A DNA stretch of 64,000 nt, from NCBI GenBank assembly GCA_964035575.1, contig OZ037923.1, positions 868,001-932,000 on the forward strand. Reading direction: 5' to 3'. The position numbers were made by a program, and so were the translations under genes. This document shows positions 42,954 to 53,576 of the stretch, one piece after another (position 1 is the first letter of the stretch; the number at the start of each line of letters is the position of its first letter). This stretch comes from Rhynchopus sp. YZ270_cl-10. Taxonomy: Eukaryota; Euglenozoa; Diplonemea; Diplonemida; Diplonemidae. The notes beneath the pieces were generated by a model. It had not been told where the DNA came from and searched no databases. It worked only from the letters and a program-made list of their open reading frames with translations.

Positions 42954-44969
42954 CTAAGGCTCTTTGCAGTACCAAAGTCCCTCTTCCTCCTCCTCCTCCG
43001 CCTTCTTATCATCCTCCGCAAACCTGTTCCACTTGAACCTCCAGCTGCACTCATGAGCTGAAAACCCCTTCACCATGACCGTTGCACTCCTTGCTGCATC
43101 CTTATAGGTGCTCTCGTACTTGAGGTGTTCATTGCTGTACAACTCGAGTGAGATGCTGGTGTGCCCCCCAACAGCAACGCGTTGGCCGACAGTGGTACAC
43201 AGGTCGTCAGCAAGGACCCGAACGTCGTCCGCTTCTACGTAGGGAAGGAGAGTCGCGGATATGTTGTGTTTCCTTCCATTGCGCGCAATAGCTTTGCAAA
43301 AGTCGTGCAGTTGGTCCTCGCTGGCCATGAGTCTCACGTCTGTACATCTACCACACCAATCCTGCAGGTCTGTGCTCGCTCTCTTCTCCACAGCATTCAT
43401 GAAGCGCTGCCCTTTAATGCTCTTGCCACTGACACGCAGGGTGAGGTTGTGCATTTGTGCAAACACTTTCAACGACACATCGGGAGTGTCGTCGATGTCA
43501 ATCGTCAACTCCTTCAGAGATGCCACCTCTGCTTCCCAGTGCGTCCCTGGAAACTCAGCAAACATGCTTGACTTTGCCCACAGCTTCGTCACTCGGGGAG
43601 GCTCCTTGCGTTTGGGCGGCAAATTGAATGCGATGCTGATGATCTTGTCAGCACCTGGTGGGCACAAGTCCTCCTCACCAAAGGGAAGTAGATCTGTTTC
43701 GATGCCGCCAGTTGCACTGAGAGTTAAATTACGGAGGGATGGGCAGCTGTCTCTCAACTCGCGACTGTGCTCTTTACGCACTGCCATGCCTGCAGGCAGC
43801 CGAATGCGCACCGTGCGCACAGAACTGCTGTCTTTCAAAATAGACGACACAAATATGGAAGGACCAAGGACAGAAACGTCGACACCATTCAGACTAACAC
43901 CTTTTTCGCACAACCGGCGCAGCGTCTCCACTGTGCTGCTCTTCACGATTTTGATGTCGTGCAATTTCTTTATCCAACTTCCATTGATAGTGGGAAGCTT
44001 GACTACGGGGTGACAGGGCAGGTTGAGAATCGTAAGCTTGAGCAGCTCTGTTGTCGTGTTCAGGTCATCGTTGGTTGGCCTGCCTGAGGGGCATGTGATG
44101 GTCTTCACGGTTGTCCACAGACCGCCTTGGAGCATCTTGGAGAGTGGCCATTTTTCTTCGAAGAACTGTGTGAGCTTCAGCATATCAGTGCCTGTCTCGT
44201 CTATGCTGATGAGTGTGATGATGATGATGTTGATTGGCATGTCCTCACGCTCCTCAGCAGTGTTGTGGATGTACGTGCTCACCTCCTCCGAGAATTCGGG
44301 CGTCTGTATAGTCCTATCGCTCCCTCGAATGATGAACTCGGCGGTGTGGAAGGTGTGTTTGCAGTTGCCTTCGTGAGTGTTGCGCATTTCCACATCAGTG
44401 AAGGACGTCACCTTCTTCGTGATAGGATGCTGAGACGTCTTCACCCCACACCTCCTGCATGGGAACAACTGTGTGTTCTTCTTGCAGTTGTCGTCCTTGG
44501 GTTCAGAAGCTGGTGGGGTGAACTTGACTTCGAAAGCGGATGCTGTGTTTCTTTTTCTCGACGTGCAGTTGCTCTCGTGAGAGTCACGAAGCGCTTTGTT
44601 GGTGAACACATTTCCCCTGGAAGACTCCTTGGCTCCACACGTTCTGCACGGAAACAATTTGCTGTCGTCGATGCATTTGTTTTTGATGGGAACGACGTTT
44701 GTGTTTCTTTTTCTCGACACGCAGTTGACTTCGTGGGCGTCACGAATCGACTTGTTGGCGAACTTATTTCCCCTGGAAGACTCCTCGGCTCCACACTTTC
44801 TGCACGGAAAGCTGTCGTCGATGCTGTTGCTTTTTATGGGAACTGCGCGTGTGTTTCTTTTTCTCGACGTGCAGTTGAACTCGTGGTCGTCACGAATCCA
44901 CTCGTCGGTGAACACATTTCCCCTCTTAGACTCCTCAGCTCCACACTTTCTGCACGGATAACACTCCAT
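42954..44969 (-). CDS. Zinc-repeat protein, copy 2 (full length)
   Basis: Probably the reference copy: 671 residues from the ATG giving MECYPCRKCGAEE. Four repeats: three C-x2-C-x19-H-x3-C units beginning YPCRKCG, FPCRKCG and LFPCRTCG, and a final unit with a 24-residue gap and a KKVTSFTDVEMRNTHEGNC ending. The C-terminal half (about 220-640) has L-x-L strand repeats, DWCGRC and a conserved end ...SLELYSNEHLKYEST..KWNRFA, then an acidic tail (EEEEEEG). No signal peptide or membrane segment is seen, so it is probably intracellular. The acidic tail and basic repeat linkers (RKRNT) would fit nucleic-acid or protein binding, but that is inference. The longer frame begins at 45080. Confidence 0.8.
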   Translation of the reverse strand: MECYPCRKCGAEESKRGNVFTDEWIRDDHEFNCTSRKRNTRAVPIKSNSIDDSFPCRKCGAEESSRGNKFANKSIRDAHEVNCVSRKRNTNVVPIKNKCIDDSKLFPCRTCGAKESSRGNVFTNKALRDSHESNCTSRKRNTASAFEVKFTPPASEPKDDNCKKNTQLFPCRRCGVKTSQHPITKKVTSFTDVEMRNTHEGNCKHTFHTAEFIIRGSDRTIQTPEFSEEVSTYIHNTAEEREDMPINIIIITLISIDETGTDMLKLTQFFEEKWPLSKMLQGGLWTTVKTITCPSGRPTNDDLNTTTELLKLTILNLPCHPVVKLPTINGSWIKKLHDIKIVKSSTVETLRRLCEKGVSLNGVDVSVLGPSIFVSSILKDSSSVRTVRIRLPAGMAVRKEHSRELRDSCPSLRNLTLSATGGIETDLLPFGEEDLCPPGADKIISIAFNLPPKRKEPPRVTKLWAKSSMFAEFPGTHWEAEVASLKELTIDIDDTPDVSLKVFAQMHNLTLRVSGKSIKGQRFMNAVEKRASTDLQDWCGRCTDVRLMASEDQLHDFCKAIARNGRKHNISATLLPYVEADDVRVLADDLCTTVGQRVAVGGHTSISLELYSNEHLKYESTYKDAARSATVMVKGFSAHECSWRFKWNRFAEDDKKAEEEEEEGLWYCKEP

Positions 44970-45080
44970 CCTCTGCTCACCCTGAAGGATATGTGTGTGT
45001 GTTGCTATGTTGCTGTGGATGTGGAGGGTGGTGGTGGGTGGGCAAGACACGTGCAGGGGAGTAGAAAGTAAATACACCAC

Positions 45081-46600
45081 ACCCCTTCTTTTGAAAACCT
45101 TGTATTCGTGTGGACACGAGGGTGCTACGCTATCCTTTTTTGTTTGTCATCTCTTTTTTTAGTACTGTTTGGTCGTCAAACCAACATTTGCTGTTTTCTT
45201 CTTCTTGTTGTTATCAGTGCGGTCCGAGAGAGGGGTTTTGTTCCCTTTCCACACTATGTGCACCACGTGTACACGATGCTCTACTTGGAGTTGCCAAGAC
45301 CTTTGCGGTCCTTATCTTAGATACGTTGGAAGAAAGGGGAAAATGGGAAAATGGAAAAAGTGTGGGGTATGTAAAATACAAAAGAAAAAAAACAAGTATT
45401 TTCATCATATGCAATCAATAAATTGATAGTACATGGTGAGAGATCAACAAATAAAAAATACAACAGAAAAAAACAAGAAAATACTTGAAATACAAAAGCC
45501 CTCTCAGTTGACAGTGCACCTTGGTACAATGACCGGTGCACTGTGGACCCCAGTCATGCGGTCCTACATCCATTTCGAGGTTGACAGAGAAAAAAATTTA
45601 GAGATGAACCTAAGCCTCTTGTGCTTAGGTTGAGCTGTAAACTTAAAATAAATCATTGAATCTTGTAAGCTGCGCAAACAAGTTTCATGATTGAAAGAGG
45701 GAGAAAGTGGAGGGAGCTTTCTGAGTGGTTGTAGAAGGGTGGTCTTTGACGGGGGGTTGATTTAACAAGGCAACCCTTGTTATGTAGCTAGTTATAAATA
45801 TAACTAGTTACCCCCACCTTGTTATGTGTGCCTCACTTTCGAGGCATAACTAGGTCGCCGTGTTTTCTTATTGTAAGGTGTGTAGGGGAAACAGTGTTCT
45901 TTGTTTATATGAAAGATAGGAAGAGAAGTGGTCGACCTACTAGATTACACAACTGTGGTAACTACACTACTAATCCAAGGGGGGGAAAAAGAGAAAAATT
46001 AAATACAAAAGTTGCCACCCCAACCATGCGGTCCTACATCCATTTCGAGCTTGGTTGGCAGAAAAATTTTTAGAGATGAACCTAAGCCTCTCGTGCTTAG
46101 GTTGACTTATAAACTTAGATAAATCACTGAATCTTGTAAGCTGCGCAAACAAGTTTCATGATTAAAAGAGGGGGAAAGGAGAAGAAAGTGGGAAGGGAAA
46201 TAGCTCTGGTTTTTTTAAAAAATTTTTGCTCTCTCGCAAATTGACCGTTTGCCTCTCCACTCTGTGGCTGGCAGGGAGGCGCGCGCGAAGCGCGCGACGA
46301 CCGCTTTCAACCGGGAGAAAAAGTGTACCGAAACTTTCGTATAATCATTCCTGATTTGAAAACCAAGCTATTTCCCTGAAATGGGGGGAAAGGAAAAAAA
46401 GAAGCTACCCAATTAAGGGAAAATCATATTTCTGCGAACCAACCTTTACTTACAGAAGAAACCCAAAAGGAATCCCTCAACGCTGTGAAAGCGTAAAAGG
46501 GGGGACAGGGCTTTTTGATTGAGAAACACGCTAACGTTTTGTAGAAAATACATTTTGCACTAGAAATACAAAGCCCTCTCATGACAGTGTACCTTTCGTG
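45081..46600. other. Intergenic unit between zinc-repeat genes 2 and 3
   Basis: Carries the conserved upstream block of gene 2 (to about 45335), the agccctctcagttgacag repeat (45487-45590), hairpins at 45602-45636 and 46074-46108, the empty site of the 41 kb transposon (about 45793), and a short palindrome gaggcgcgcgcgaagcgcgc near 46280. No coding sequence. Confidence 0.55.
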
Positions 46601-46881
46601 CATTGACTGGTGCACTAAATAAACCAAATAAAAGGAGCCGAAAGCTCTGAAAAACCTCCGTCTAGGATGGCGCTCACGCGAGTGACGTACTCTTGTGAGG
46701 CATCTCTGCCTTGGGGGTGGAGAGTTGTGGTGGTTATGGACAAAACTGTCCTTGTGCTGGATAATAGGAGGGGAAAAGAAAAAGAAAATGGAAGTGCAAA
46801 CGCCTCACCGTTTATCGGCGGACGCAAGCATTGGAGAGGAAATAAAAAAGGAAAGAAAATGGCTATGCCATGAACCCAAGC

Positions 46882-48861
46882 CTAAGCCTCCTCTGCATCG
46901 AGACGCGTCGCAAACCTGTTCCACTTGAACTGCCAGCTGCACTTATGAGCTGCCAAGCCCCTCACCACGACCGTTACACTGCTTGCTTCTTCCTCATTAT
47001 AGTAGCTCTCGAACTTGAGGTGTTCCTTGCTGTACAACTCAAGCGAGATGCTGGTGTGCCCCCTATCAACGCGTTGGCCCACAACGGTGCACAGGTTGTC
47101 AGCAAGGACCCGAACGTCGTCCGCTTCTACGTAGGGAAGGAGAGCCGCGGATATTTTGTGTTTCCTTCCATTGCGCGCAATAGCTTTGCAAAAGTCGTGC
47201 ACTTGGTCCTCGCTGGCCATGAGTCTTACTTCTTTTGTGCGGCTACCACACCAATCCTGCAGGTCTTTGCTCTGCACCACATCATCGAGGAAGAGCTGCC
47301 CTTCAATGCTCTTGCCACTGATACGCAGAGTGAAGTTGTGCATGTGTGCAAACATGTCCTCCGACATATCGGGAGTGTCGTCGATGTCTATCGTCAACTC
47401 CTTCAGAGATGCCACCGCTGCTTCCCAGTGCGTCCCTGGAAACTCAGCAAACATGCTTGACATCCCCCACAGCTTCGTCACTCGGGGACGCACCTCGGGT
47501 TCGGGTGACAAATACCATGCGCTGCTGATGAGCCCACTCGCACCCGGTGGGCACAGGTGTTCCTCAAGAAAGGGAAGCGGCAGCGTGATCACGCCGCCAG
47601 TTGCACTGACAGTCAAATGACGGAGTGATGGGTAGCTCTCTCTCAGCTTGTCACTGTGTTCTGGAATTATTTCCATGCCTGCAGGCAGCCGAATGCGCAT
47701 CTCGCACACATGATAGGTCTTTCCCAAAATAGCGGACACACTTATTGAACGGTCAAGGACAGAAACGTCGACAACCTTCAGACGACCACCTGCCACGCAC
47801 AACCGGCGCAGCGTCTCCACTGTGTTGCTCTTCACAATTTTGATGACACGCAATCTCTTTATCCAACTTCCATTGGTAATGGGTGCGTGTTCTGAGGGGT
47901 GACCGGGCAGGTTCAGAATCGTAAGCTTGCTCAGCTTTGTTGTCCTGTTCAGGTCAGAGTTGGTTGGCCTACCTGAGGGGCATGTGATTGTCTCCACGTT
48001 TGTCCACAGACCTGCTTGGAGCATCTTGGAGAGTGGCCACTGTTCTTCGCAGAACTGTGTGACCTTCGGCATATCAGTGCCTGTCTCGTCTGTGCTGATG
48101 AGTGTGACGTTGATGATTTTTATGGGCGTATTCTTGCGCTCCTTAGCAGTGTCGTGTATGTATGAGCTCACCTCCCGCAAGAATTTGGGCGTCTGAAGAG
48201 TCCGATCGCTCCCTCGAATAGTGAACTCGGCGATGTCGAAGGAGCGCCTGCAGTTGCTTTCGTGTGCGTTGCGCATTTCCACATCAGTGAAGGATGTCAC
48301 CTTCTTCGTGCGAGGGTGCTTAGACATCTTCATCCCGCACTTCCTGCATGGAAACAACTGCGTATTCTTCTTGCAGTTGTCGTGCTTGAGCACACCTGAG
48401 CAGGTGAACTTGACTGCGAAAGCGGATTTTGTCTTTCTTTTTCTCGACACGCAGTTGAATTCGTGGGAGTCACGAAGCGACTCGTTGGTGAACCTATTTC
48501 CTTTGGAAGACTCCTTGGCTCCACACTTTCTGCACGGAAACAATTTGTTGTCGTCGATGCATTTGTTTTTGATGGGAACGGATTTTGTCTTTCTTTTTCT
48601 CGACGTGCAGTTGCGCTCGTGGTCATCGCGAAGCGACTTGTTGCTGAACCTATTTCCTTTGGAAGACTCCTTGACTCCACACTTTTTGCACGGAAACAAT
48701 TTGCTCTCGTCGATGCTTTTGTTTTTGATGGGAACGGCGTTTGTGTCTCTTTTCCCCGGCGCGCAGTTGTACTCGTGGTCGTCACGAAGCGACTCGTCGG
48801 TGAACGTATTCCCCCTAATAGACTCCTTGGCTCCACACTTCCTGCACGGATAACACTCCAT
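46882..48861 (-). CDS. Zinc-repeat protein, copy 3 (full length)
   Basis: 659 residues from the ATG giving MECYPCRKCGAKES. Four zinc-type repeats with intact ligands (C-x2-C-x19-H-x3-C three times, then the x24 unit CRKCGMKMSKHPRTKKVTSF). Linkers carry a recurring VPIKNK-SIDD-KLFPC phrase, so repeats were duplicated as about 50-residue blocks. The C-terminal half is collinear with copy 2 through SLELYSKEHLKFES and WQFKWNRFA but ends without the acidic tail. The outer frame begins at 48975; a one-codon length change in its low-complexity leader relative to copies 1 and 2 keeps the frame, weak support for the longer start. No homologous family is recognised. Confidence 0.8.
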   Translation of the reverse strand: MECYPCRKCGAKESIRGNTFTDESLRDDHEYNCAPGKRDTNAVPIKNKSIDESKLFPCKKCGVKESSKGNRFSNKSLRDDHERNCTSRKRKTKSVPIKNKCIDDNKLFPCRKCGAKESSKGNRFTNESLRDSHEFNCVSRKRKTKSAFAVKFTCSGVLKHDNCKKNTQLFPCRKCGMKMSKHPRTKKVTSFTDVEMRNAHESNCRRSFDIAEFTIRGSDRTLQTPKFLREVSSYIHDTAKERKNTPIKIINVTLISTDETGTDMPKVTQFCEEQWPLSKMLQAGLWTNVETITCPSGRPTNSDLNRTTKLSKLTILNLPGHPSEHAPITNGSWIKRLRVIKIVKSNTVETLRRLCVAGGRLKVVDVSVLDRSISVSAILGKTYHVCEMRIRLPAGMEIIPEHSDKLRESYPSLRHLTVSATGGVITLPLPFLEEHLCPPGASGLISSAWYLSPEPEVRPRVTKLWGMSSMFAEFPGTHWEAAVASLKELTIDIDDTPDMSEDMFAHMHNFTLRISGKSIEGQLFLDDVVQSKDLQDWCGSRTKEVRLMASEDQVHDFCKAIARNGRKHKISAALLPYVEADDVRVLADNLCTVVGQRVDRGHTSISLELYSKEHLKFESYYNEEEASSVTVVVRGLAAHKCSWQFKWNRFATRLDAEEA

Positions 48862-49130
48862 CCTCTGCTCACCCTGAAGGATATGTGTGTGTGTTGTTGC
48901 TATGTTGCTGTGGATGTGGAGGGTGGTGGTGGGTGGGCAAGATACGTGCAGGGGAGTAGAAAGTAAATACACCACACCCCTTCTTTTGAAAACCTTGTAT
49001 TCGTGTGGACACGAGGGTGCTACGCTATCCTTTTTTGTTTGTCATCTCTTTTTTGAGTACTGTTTGGTCGTCAAACCAACATTTGCTGTTTTCTTCTTCT
49101 TGCTTTTATCAATGCGGTCCGAGAGAATAC
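48862..49130. promoter_or_regulatory. Conserved upstream block of the zinc-repeat genes
   Basis: The first 150-260 bp upstream of each gene copy (from 40406, 44970 and 48862) are nearly identical and include ggtggtgggtgggcaagac, cttttgaaaaccttgtattc and gtactgtttggtcgtcaaac. In copy 3 the similarity ends abruptly near 49124. It probably holds the promoter and a 5' intron, but recent duplication alone would also explain the conservation. Confidence 0.4.
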
Positions 49131-49330
49131 CGTAACGCTTGATGGTAACAGATCATCAAACAAGAGTTCACAAAAAAAAAAAAGGAGGGAAAAAAAGCGG
49201 CGCGTGAAAGATGAAATCATATCTTCAAGAACGCCAGAAGAATGTAAGCAATGAAGGGAAAATCATGCCACAGAAAATGGGGGGGGGAAATAACAGAAAA
49301 ACGAGCAAGAAGAAATTTTTTTTTTTCAAA

Positions 49331-49425
49331 AGATGACTGTGCACATCTCGTGCACACACATCTACAAAATAAAATAAAAAAACGGGGTGTCGTTAAGATG
49401 AATCTAAGCCTCTCGTTTCTTAGAG
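49331..49425 (+). repeat. Two adjacent hairpin repeats with different stems
   Basis: At 49331-49362: agatgactgtgcacatctcg then tgcacacacatct, a GTGCAC stem. At 49396-49425: agatgaatctaag, cctctcgtt, tcttaga, where TCTAAG pairs with CTTAGA instead of the usual CCTAAG with CTTAGG. Confidence 0.6.
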
Positions 49426-49433
49426 GGGTGCGT

Positions 49434-49574
49434 TGATGGTGGCAGTATTGTGATGGGAGCCCGCTGGAATACTCAAAATACATCAAAGTACATCACAATA
49501 CACGATGTATTGTGATGTATTTTAATGTATTTTGCGTATTCCAATGGGCTCTCATCACAATACTGTCACCATCA
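49434..49574. repeat. Palindrome of the GTGGCAGTATTG family
   Basis: Arms of about 70 bases (tgatggtggcagtattgtga and complement) with scattered mismatches and the centre acacgatgta. It is a member of the family at 26696 and 52482. Confidence 0.75.
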
Positions 49575-52481
49575 GGGTGCGTGTACCTTTGTACCCACCA
49601 CACCCCCCCTGGAAAATTACGGTGCTGCACCTACGATGTAGGTGTGATGCTGACTGCCAGTAGTGTGTTAGCAGCTGCGTCAGCTTTTTGATAATTTATT
49701 GTATCAGTGTAGCTGCCATATAGACAGTCTTCACTGTGTTTTTTTTTTTTTGAAAACTTGGTTGTATTAGTGTAGACACCCGAAGATGAACTCCACTATA
49801 CTACACGCTTCTTTGTTTGCTTTTTGTTTTGAAGTTTTTTTTTTTCCACCATTCCTTTTTAGGGAACGGAGCAATGTACGGTCCTGGAAGCTCCAAGAAC
49901 ATGGAGTCGGCGGGCTTAATAGGAGGTTGCCTTTCCTAAACGTACACAACTGGCAAAAGGGGAGGTGTCGTCACTCACCTTTTTCATTGAAATACCATTG
50001 CTTGCCAAATGGTACACTACGATATTGTTGCCCCCCCCCCTTGATAAATTGTTGGAGGAGTGGAGTTGCCTCGGTTGTGCAATCTACTTTCCGATTTTTT
50101 GTTGTTGTTGGTATTGGAGGGAGGGGAGTCGTAAGAAGAAGAAAGAAAAAAAAGGAAAAAGAAAAAATAACGCAAAATAACGTAACAGCATCTACCAAAC
50201 AGCTGGACTCCTTGAGAAACGAACGGAACAGGCCACACACTTTCCCTTCTCGCTTTTGCAGCTTGTTCACATGAACCGAAGGATGTCATGTCGGGTAAAA
50301 AAAGAAACAGAAAAACATAAAAACATAAAAAAGGGGGGTTTTTGCAAAAAGATCAGCACCAAGCTCCAAGCTCCCCCCTATTTATGTGTTTGGCCACCTT
50401 TTTCAGTAATCAACAGCTCGAAGTCTTTTTGATTTAGAGCTTTAAAAAAAGAAACACAGAAAAAGGTAAAGGGACACACGACACTACACACAGCACATTG
50501 TGAACAATCCGCGCGAATTCTACATAATTTTTTTTTGTTGTGTCGACAATCGCCCAAGAGCCTTGAGGCTAATAGGGTTTGTACTCAATGCTGGCCGAAG
50601 CCTTTGTACTACAGAAGGTATAGACGTCATTTCGTTAGTCTGAAGGTGATGAAGTCACCGTCAACACGTTTATCTAATGATACTGCAGCTGTACGTGGTT
50701 GTTGCGTGACATAGTCTAATGACGTGGTCTGAGTGAAAGGCGTCACATTGATGAGTCTGTTTGACAAGAAAAAAACACTTCAAATAATAATTCAAAACTC
50801 AAACGGGAATGCTCAACGAAGGGGAAAAAAAAAACAAAATCACGCACACACGAACACTATCGTCCAAGGCACAAATGAACGGCCAAGGGTGTGGAGGGGG
50901 GGGAAAAAGAAAACGGTGTTGAAGATGCCCCTCGCTTCTTGGCAATGCTAAGAATAATGTGACAAGATACCCCTTAGCATCTTGCACGTAGACCATATTG
51001 CAATTCGTCAGAAGGGAAAAAAGAAGAAAAAAAAAATGCACGACTCGAAACACAAAAGCCCTCTCAGTGTAGTGTACTTTTAGATGCGCGGTCAGTACAT
51101 TTGTGAGGTTTACATCAAGAGGTAATTTTATTGATAAAAAAAAGGTGAAGTTGATGTTGCAGAAATCCCCCTCCTCCGACTGACCCGTGATGTCAGGCCA
51201 GCTGCAAGGTAAAAAAGCACAAAGCATCCTTGTGGGGAAACAACTGAACGTTTGTAGAGTAAAAGTTCAAGTAGTTGAACTCAAGTCTCTCTGTGCTTCG
51301 TCACACCCACCTAAGGTGAAAGGGAATGCTAAGAGGAACGCGGCTCTCGTGCACACATCTAAATCGGAAAAAAAGAGAAAAAAAAAGGCAAGATGAATCT
51401 TGTTCAGGAGGGAGGATATTTTTTTGTAGGCTCGGAATATAAGACGACAGTCAACAGCTGCTGGGCATAACCCTGCAAAAAAATGCGTTTTGACGACCTT
51501 ATGAGTCGTATGTTTCTGTGTTCCGTGGTACCCCGGTTGTGGGCGAAAAAAAGGCGAGTCGAAGGAGTGTGGTTGAGAAGGGGAGAGGTTGGGATGGGGG
51601 GGGGAAACCTATTGTATCAGGGCCTTATTGAGATCTATTGAGATCAAGGCTTCGGAGTAAAAAAAAGATTGGGTTCTTATACTTTCCAAAGAGAAAGTAC
51701 AAAGGGCGTTAAGATACGGCCAATCCTTTTTTGAAAAACTTGTTGGAATAGTGTAGTTGCCACCTGTGCAAGCTCCACTGTTCATGAGAAGGGGGAAAAA
51801 AGGGGGAAAATAAAGACGAAGATATCAAATACACAGCGTTCGAAGCCTAGCTTTTCAACTATAGCGATGAACCCGTGTTTGCTGGGGGAGGTGGTATGGG
51901 TGTGGAGGAAGAAATATTAAAAATGTTGAGAATAGAAAAAGAAAAGAGAAAATGTCGAGAGGGAAAAAAAAAAACAATTCTGACCGTACAATACAATCAA
52001 AATGCACAAAAAAAAAAAAAAAAAGCCAGCCGCCGTCGAGTTTGCAAGACGTCCTGATATTATTAATCAGGAACAACAATGGCTCTGATCAGCAAAGGCT
52101 GATCCACCGGCACCTACAATTTTTTTTTTTCCCTTTTATTTTAGAATGCTGTGGCATCAGGAGAAGATATAATGGAATTCACGCGAAGCAAAAAAGAAGA
52201 AAGTATTTTCATCATATGCAATCAATAAATTGATAGTATATGGTGAGGGATCAACAAAAATGGTCCCATAAGAAAAAAAAAACTTGAAAGATGAATGTGC
52301 CTGGTGCACACCTATCTTAAGGTATTGAGGAGGAAAAGGAAGAAAAGGGTTAGATTCATATACTTTCAGTTCACAGAATTGAAAGTATTTGAGAGGGTCA
52401 ACACATGCACCCTTTCTTCTAAAAGGGAAAAAAAGAGAGTGAAAGCTCGGCGAAAGCAATATTTCTGAGGGGGTAGGGTAG
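49575..52481. other. Spacer with interspersed repeats
   Basis: No supported gene. It contains the hairpin gcacctac-gat-gtaggtg (49627-49644), TAGTGTAG-type copies at 49690-49740, 49751-49799, 50041-50090 and 51730-51781, a C-family repeat at 51045-51105, a gatg-cag repeat at 51147-51200, and a segment repeated from 45405-45450 (catatgcaatcaataaattg) at 52212. Confidence 0.45.
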
Positions 52482-52623
52482 TAATAGTGGCAGTATTGTG
52501 ATGAGAGCCCATTGTAATACGCAAAAATACATCAAAATACATCACAATACACGATGTATTGTGATGTACTTTGATGTATTTTGTGTATTCCAATGGGCTC
52601 CCATCACAATACTGCCATCATTA
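52482..52623. repeat. Palindrome of the GTGGCAGTATTG family
   Basis: taatagtggcagtattgtga at the left and its complement ending ccatcatta at the right; centre acacgatgta. About 142 bp. Confidence 0.75.
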
Positions 52624-52895
52624 GAGGTAGGGAGGTGTGGTGGTGGTCGTGATTACTGACTAAATACACCCCCATCCTTGACCTCTCCCTTGCCCTCTTC
52701 TTTGGTAAGTCTGAGGAATCTGGTCATTGTTATTGATTCAGATGATTCAGAGCGCAGATTTATAGCCCGAAAAAAAGTAACTCTGATAGATCAGTAAAAA
52801 TGAAAAAATGGAATTTTTCGTTGATTGCTCAATTCCCCTGGAGGGGGGGATGATTGGCGACCGTATCTGAGGAACTATTTCTCTTTTAAGCTATG

Positions 52896-53574
52896 CACCA
52901 TGGACTCGTAATGACATTACGTGACGAGGGACGAGGGAAATTACGTGGGAAATTACGCGCGCAATGACGTCGTCACGACGCGGGCACCCCCTCGTAATGA
53001 CGACGTCATGACGTGAGGTTTCCCTCGTTACGACGACGGCATTACGACGTCATGACGAGGGGTGCCCTCGTAATTACGAGGGCACCCCTCGTAATTACGA
53101 GGGGTGCTCCCGTGGTCATTGTCTGGCTATTGCCTCCCAGGGAAAGGGACTCTCGAATTTTTTTTTTTGGCCCCTATATAGGGCTAATTTCGACGATTTG
53201 AGGCCATTAAAAGCAAAATTTGGCACTTTTAAGCATCTGTGGGGGTCTAATGACCGTATTTTGGCTGAAATTTGACTTGACATTTTTTTTCACCATTTGG
53301 TCAATCTGAGGTTTTCTTTGGATTTTTTGGGCCACTTTATGACCTACCACGCCCGATTTTTGAAAAAAAAATTTTTTTTTTATTGGTCAAAAATCGCCTT
53401 GTCGTGGGTGCCCACGTCATGACGACGTCGTGACGTGGTAATTACGAGGGGGTGCCCTCGTAATTACCTCGTCATGACGAGGGCACCCCCTCGTAATTAC
53501 GAGGGGGTGCCCTCGTCAAGGCACTCGTAATTACCTCGTCATGACGCGCGTAATGTCATTACGAGTCCATGGTG
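52896..53574. mobile_element. 679-bp TIR element of TCGTAATTACGA palindromes, copy 2 (inverted)
   Basis: Same ends (CACCATGGACTCGTAATG) and the same interior as 10289-10966 but in opposite orientation; by eye nearly identical. TG stands on both sides (52894-52895, 53575-53576), so the target duplication is 2 bp, here TG and in copy 1 TA. Confidence 0.8.
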
Positions 53575-53576
53575 TG

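Noticed and set aside
48862-48975. Upstream 38-codon extension of zinc-repeat gene 3 (and its equivalents) as certain coding sequence
   Set aside because: It is low complexity and contains an acceptor-like TATCCTTCAG just before the inner ATG; kept only as an alternative start.
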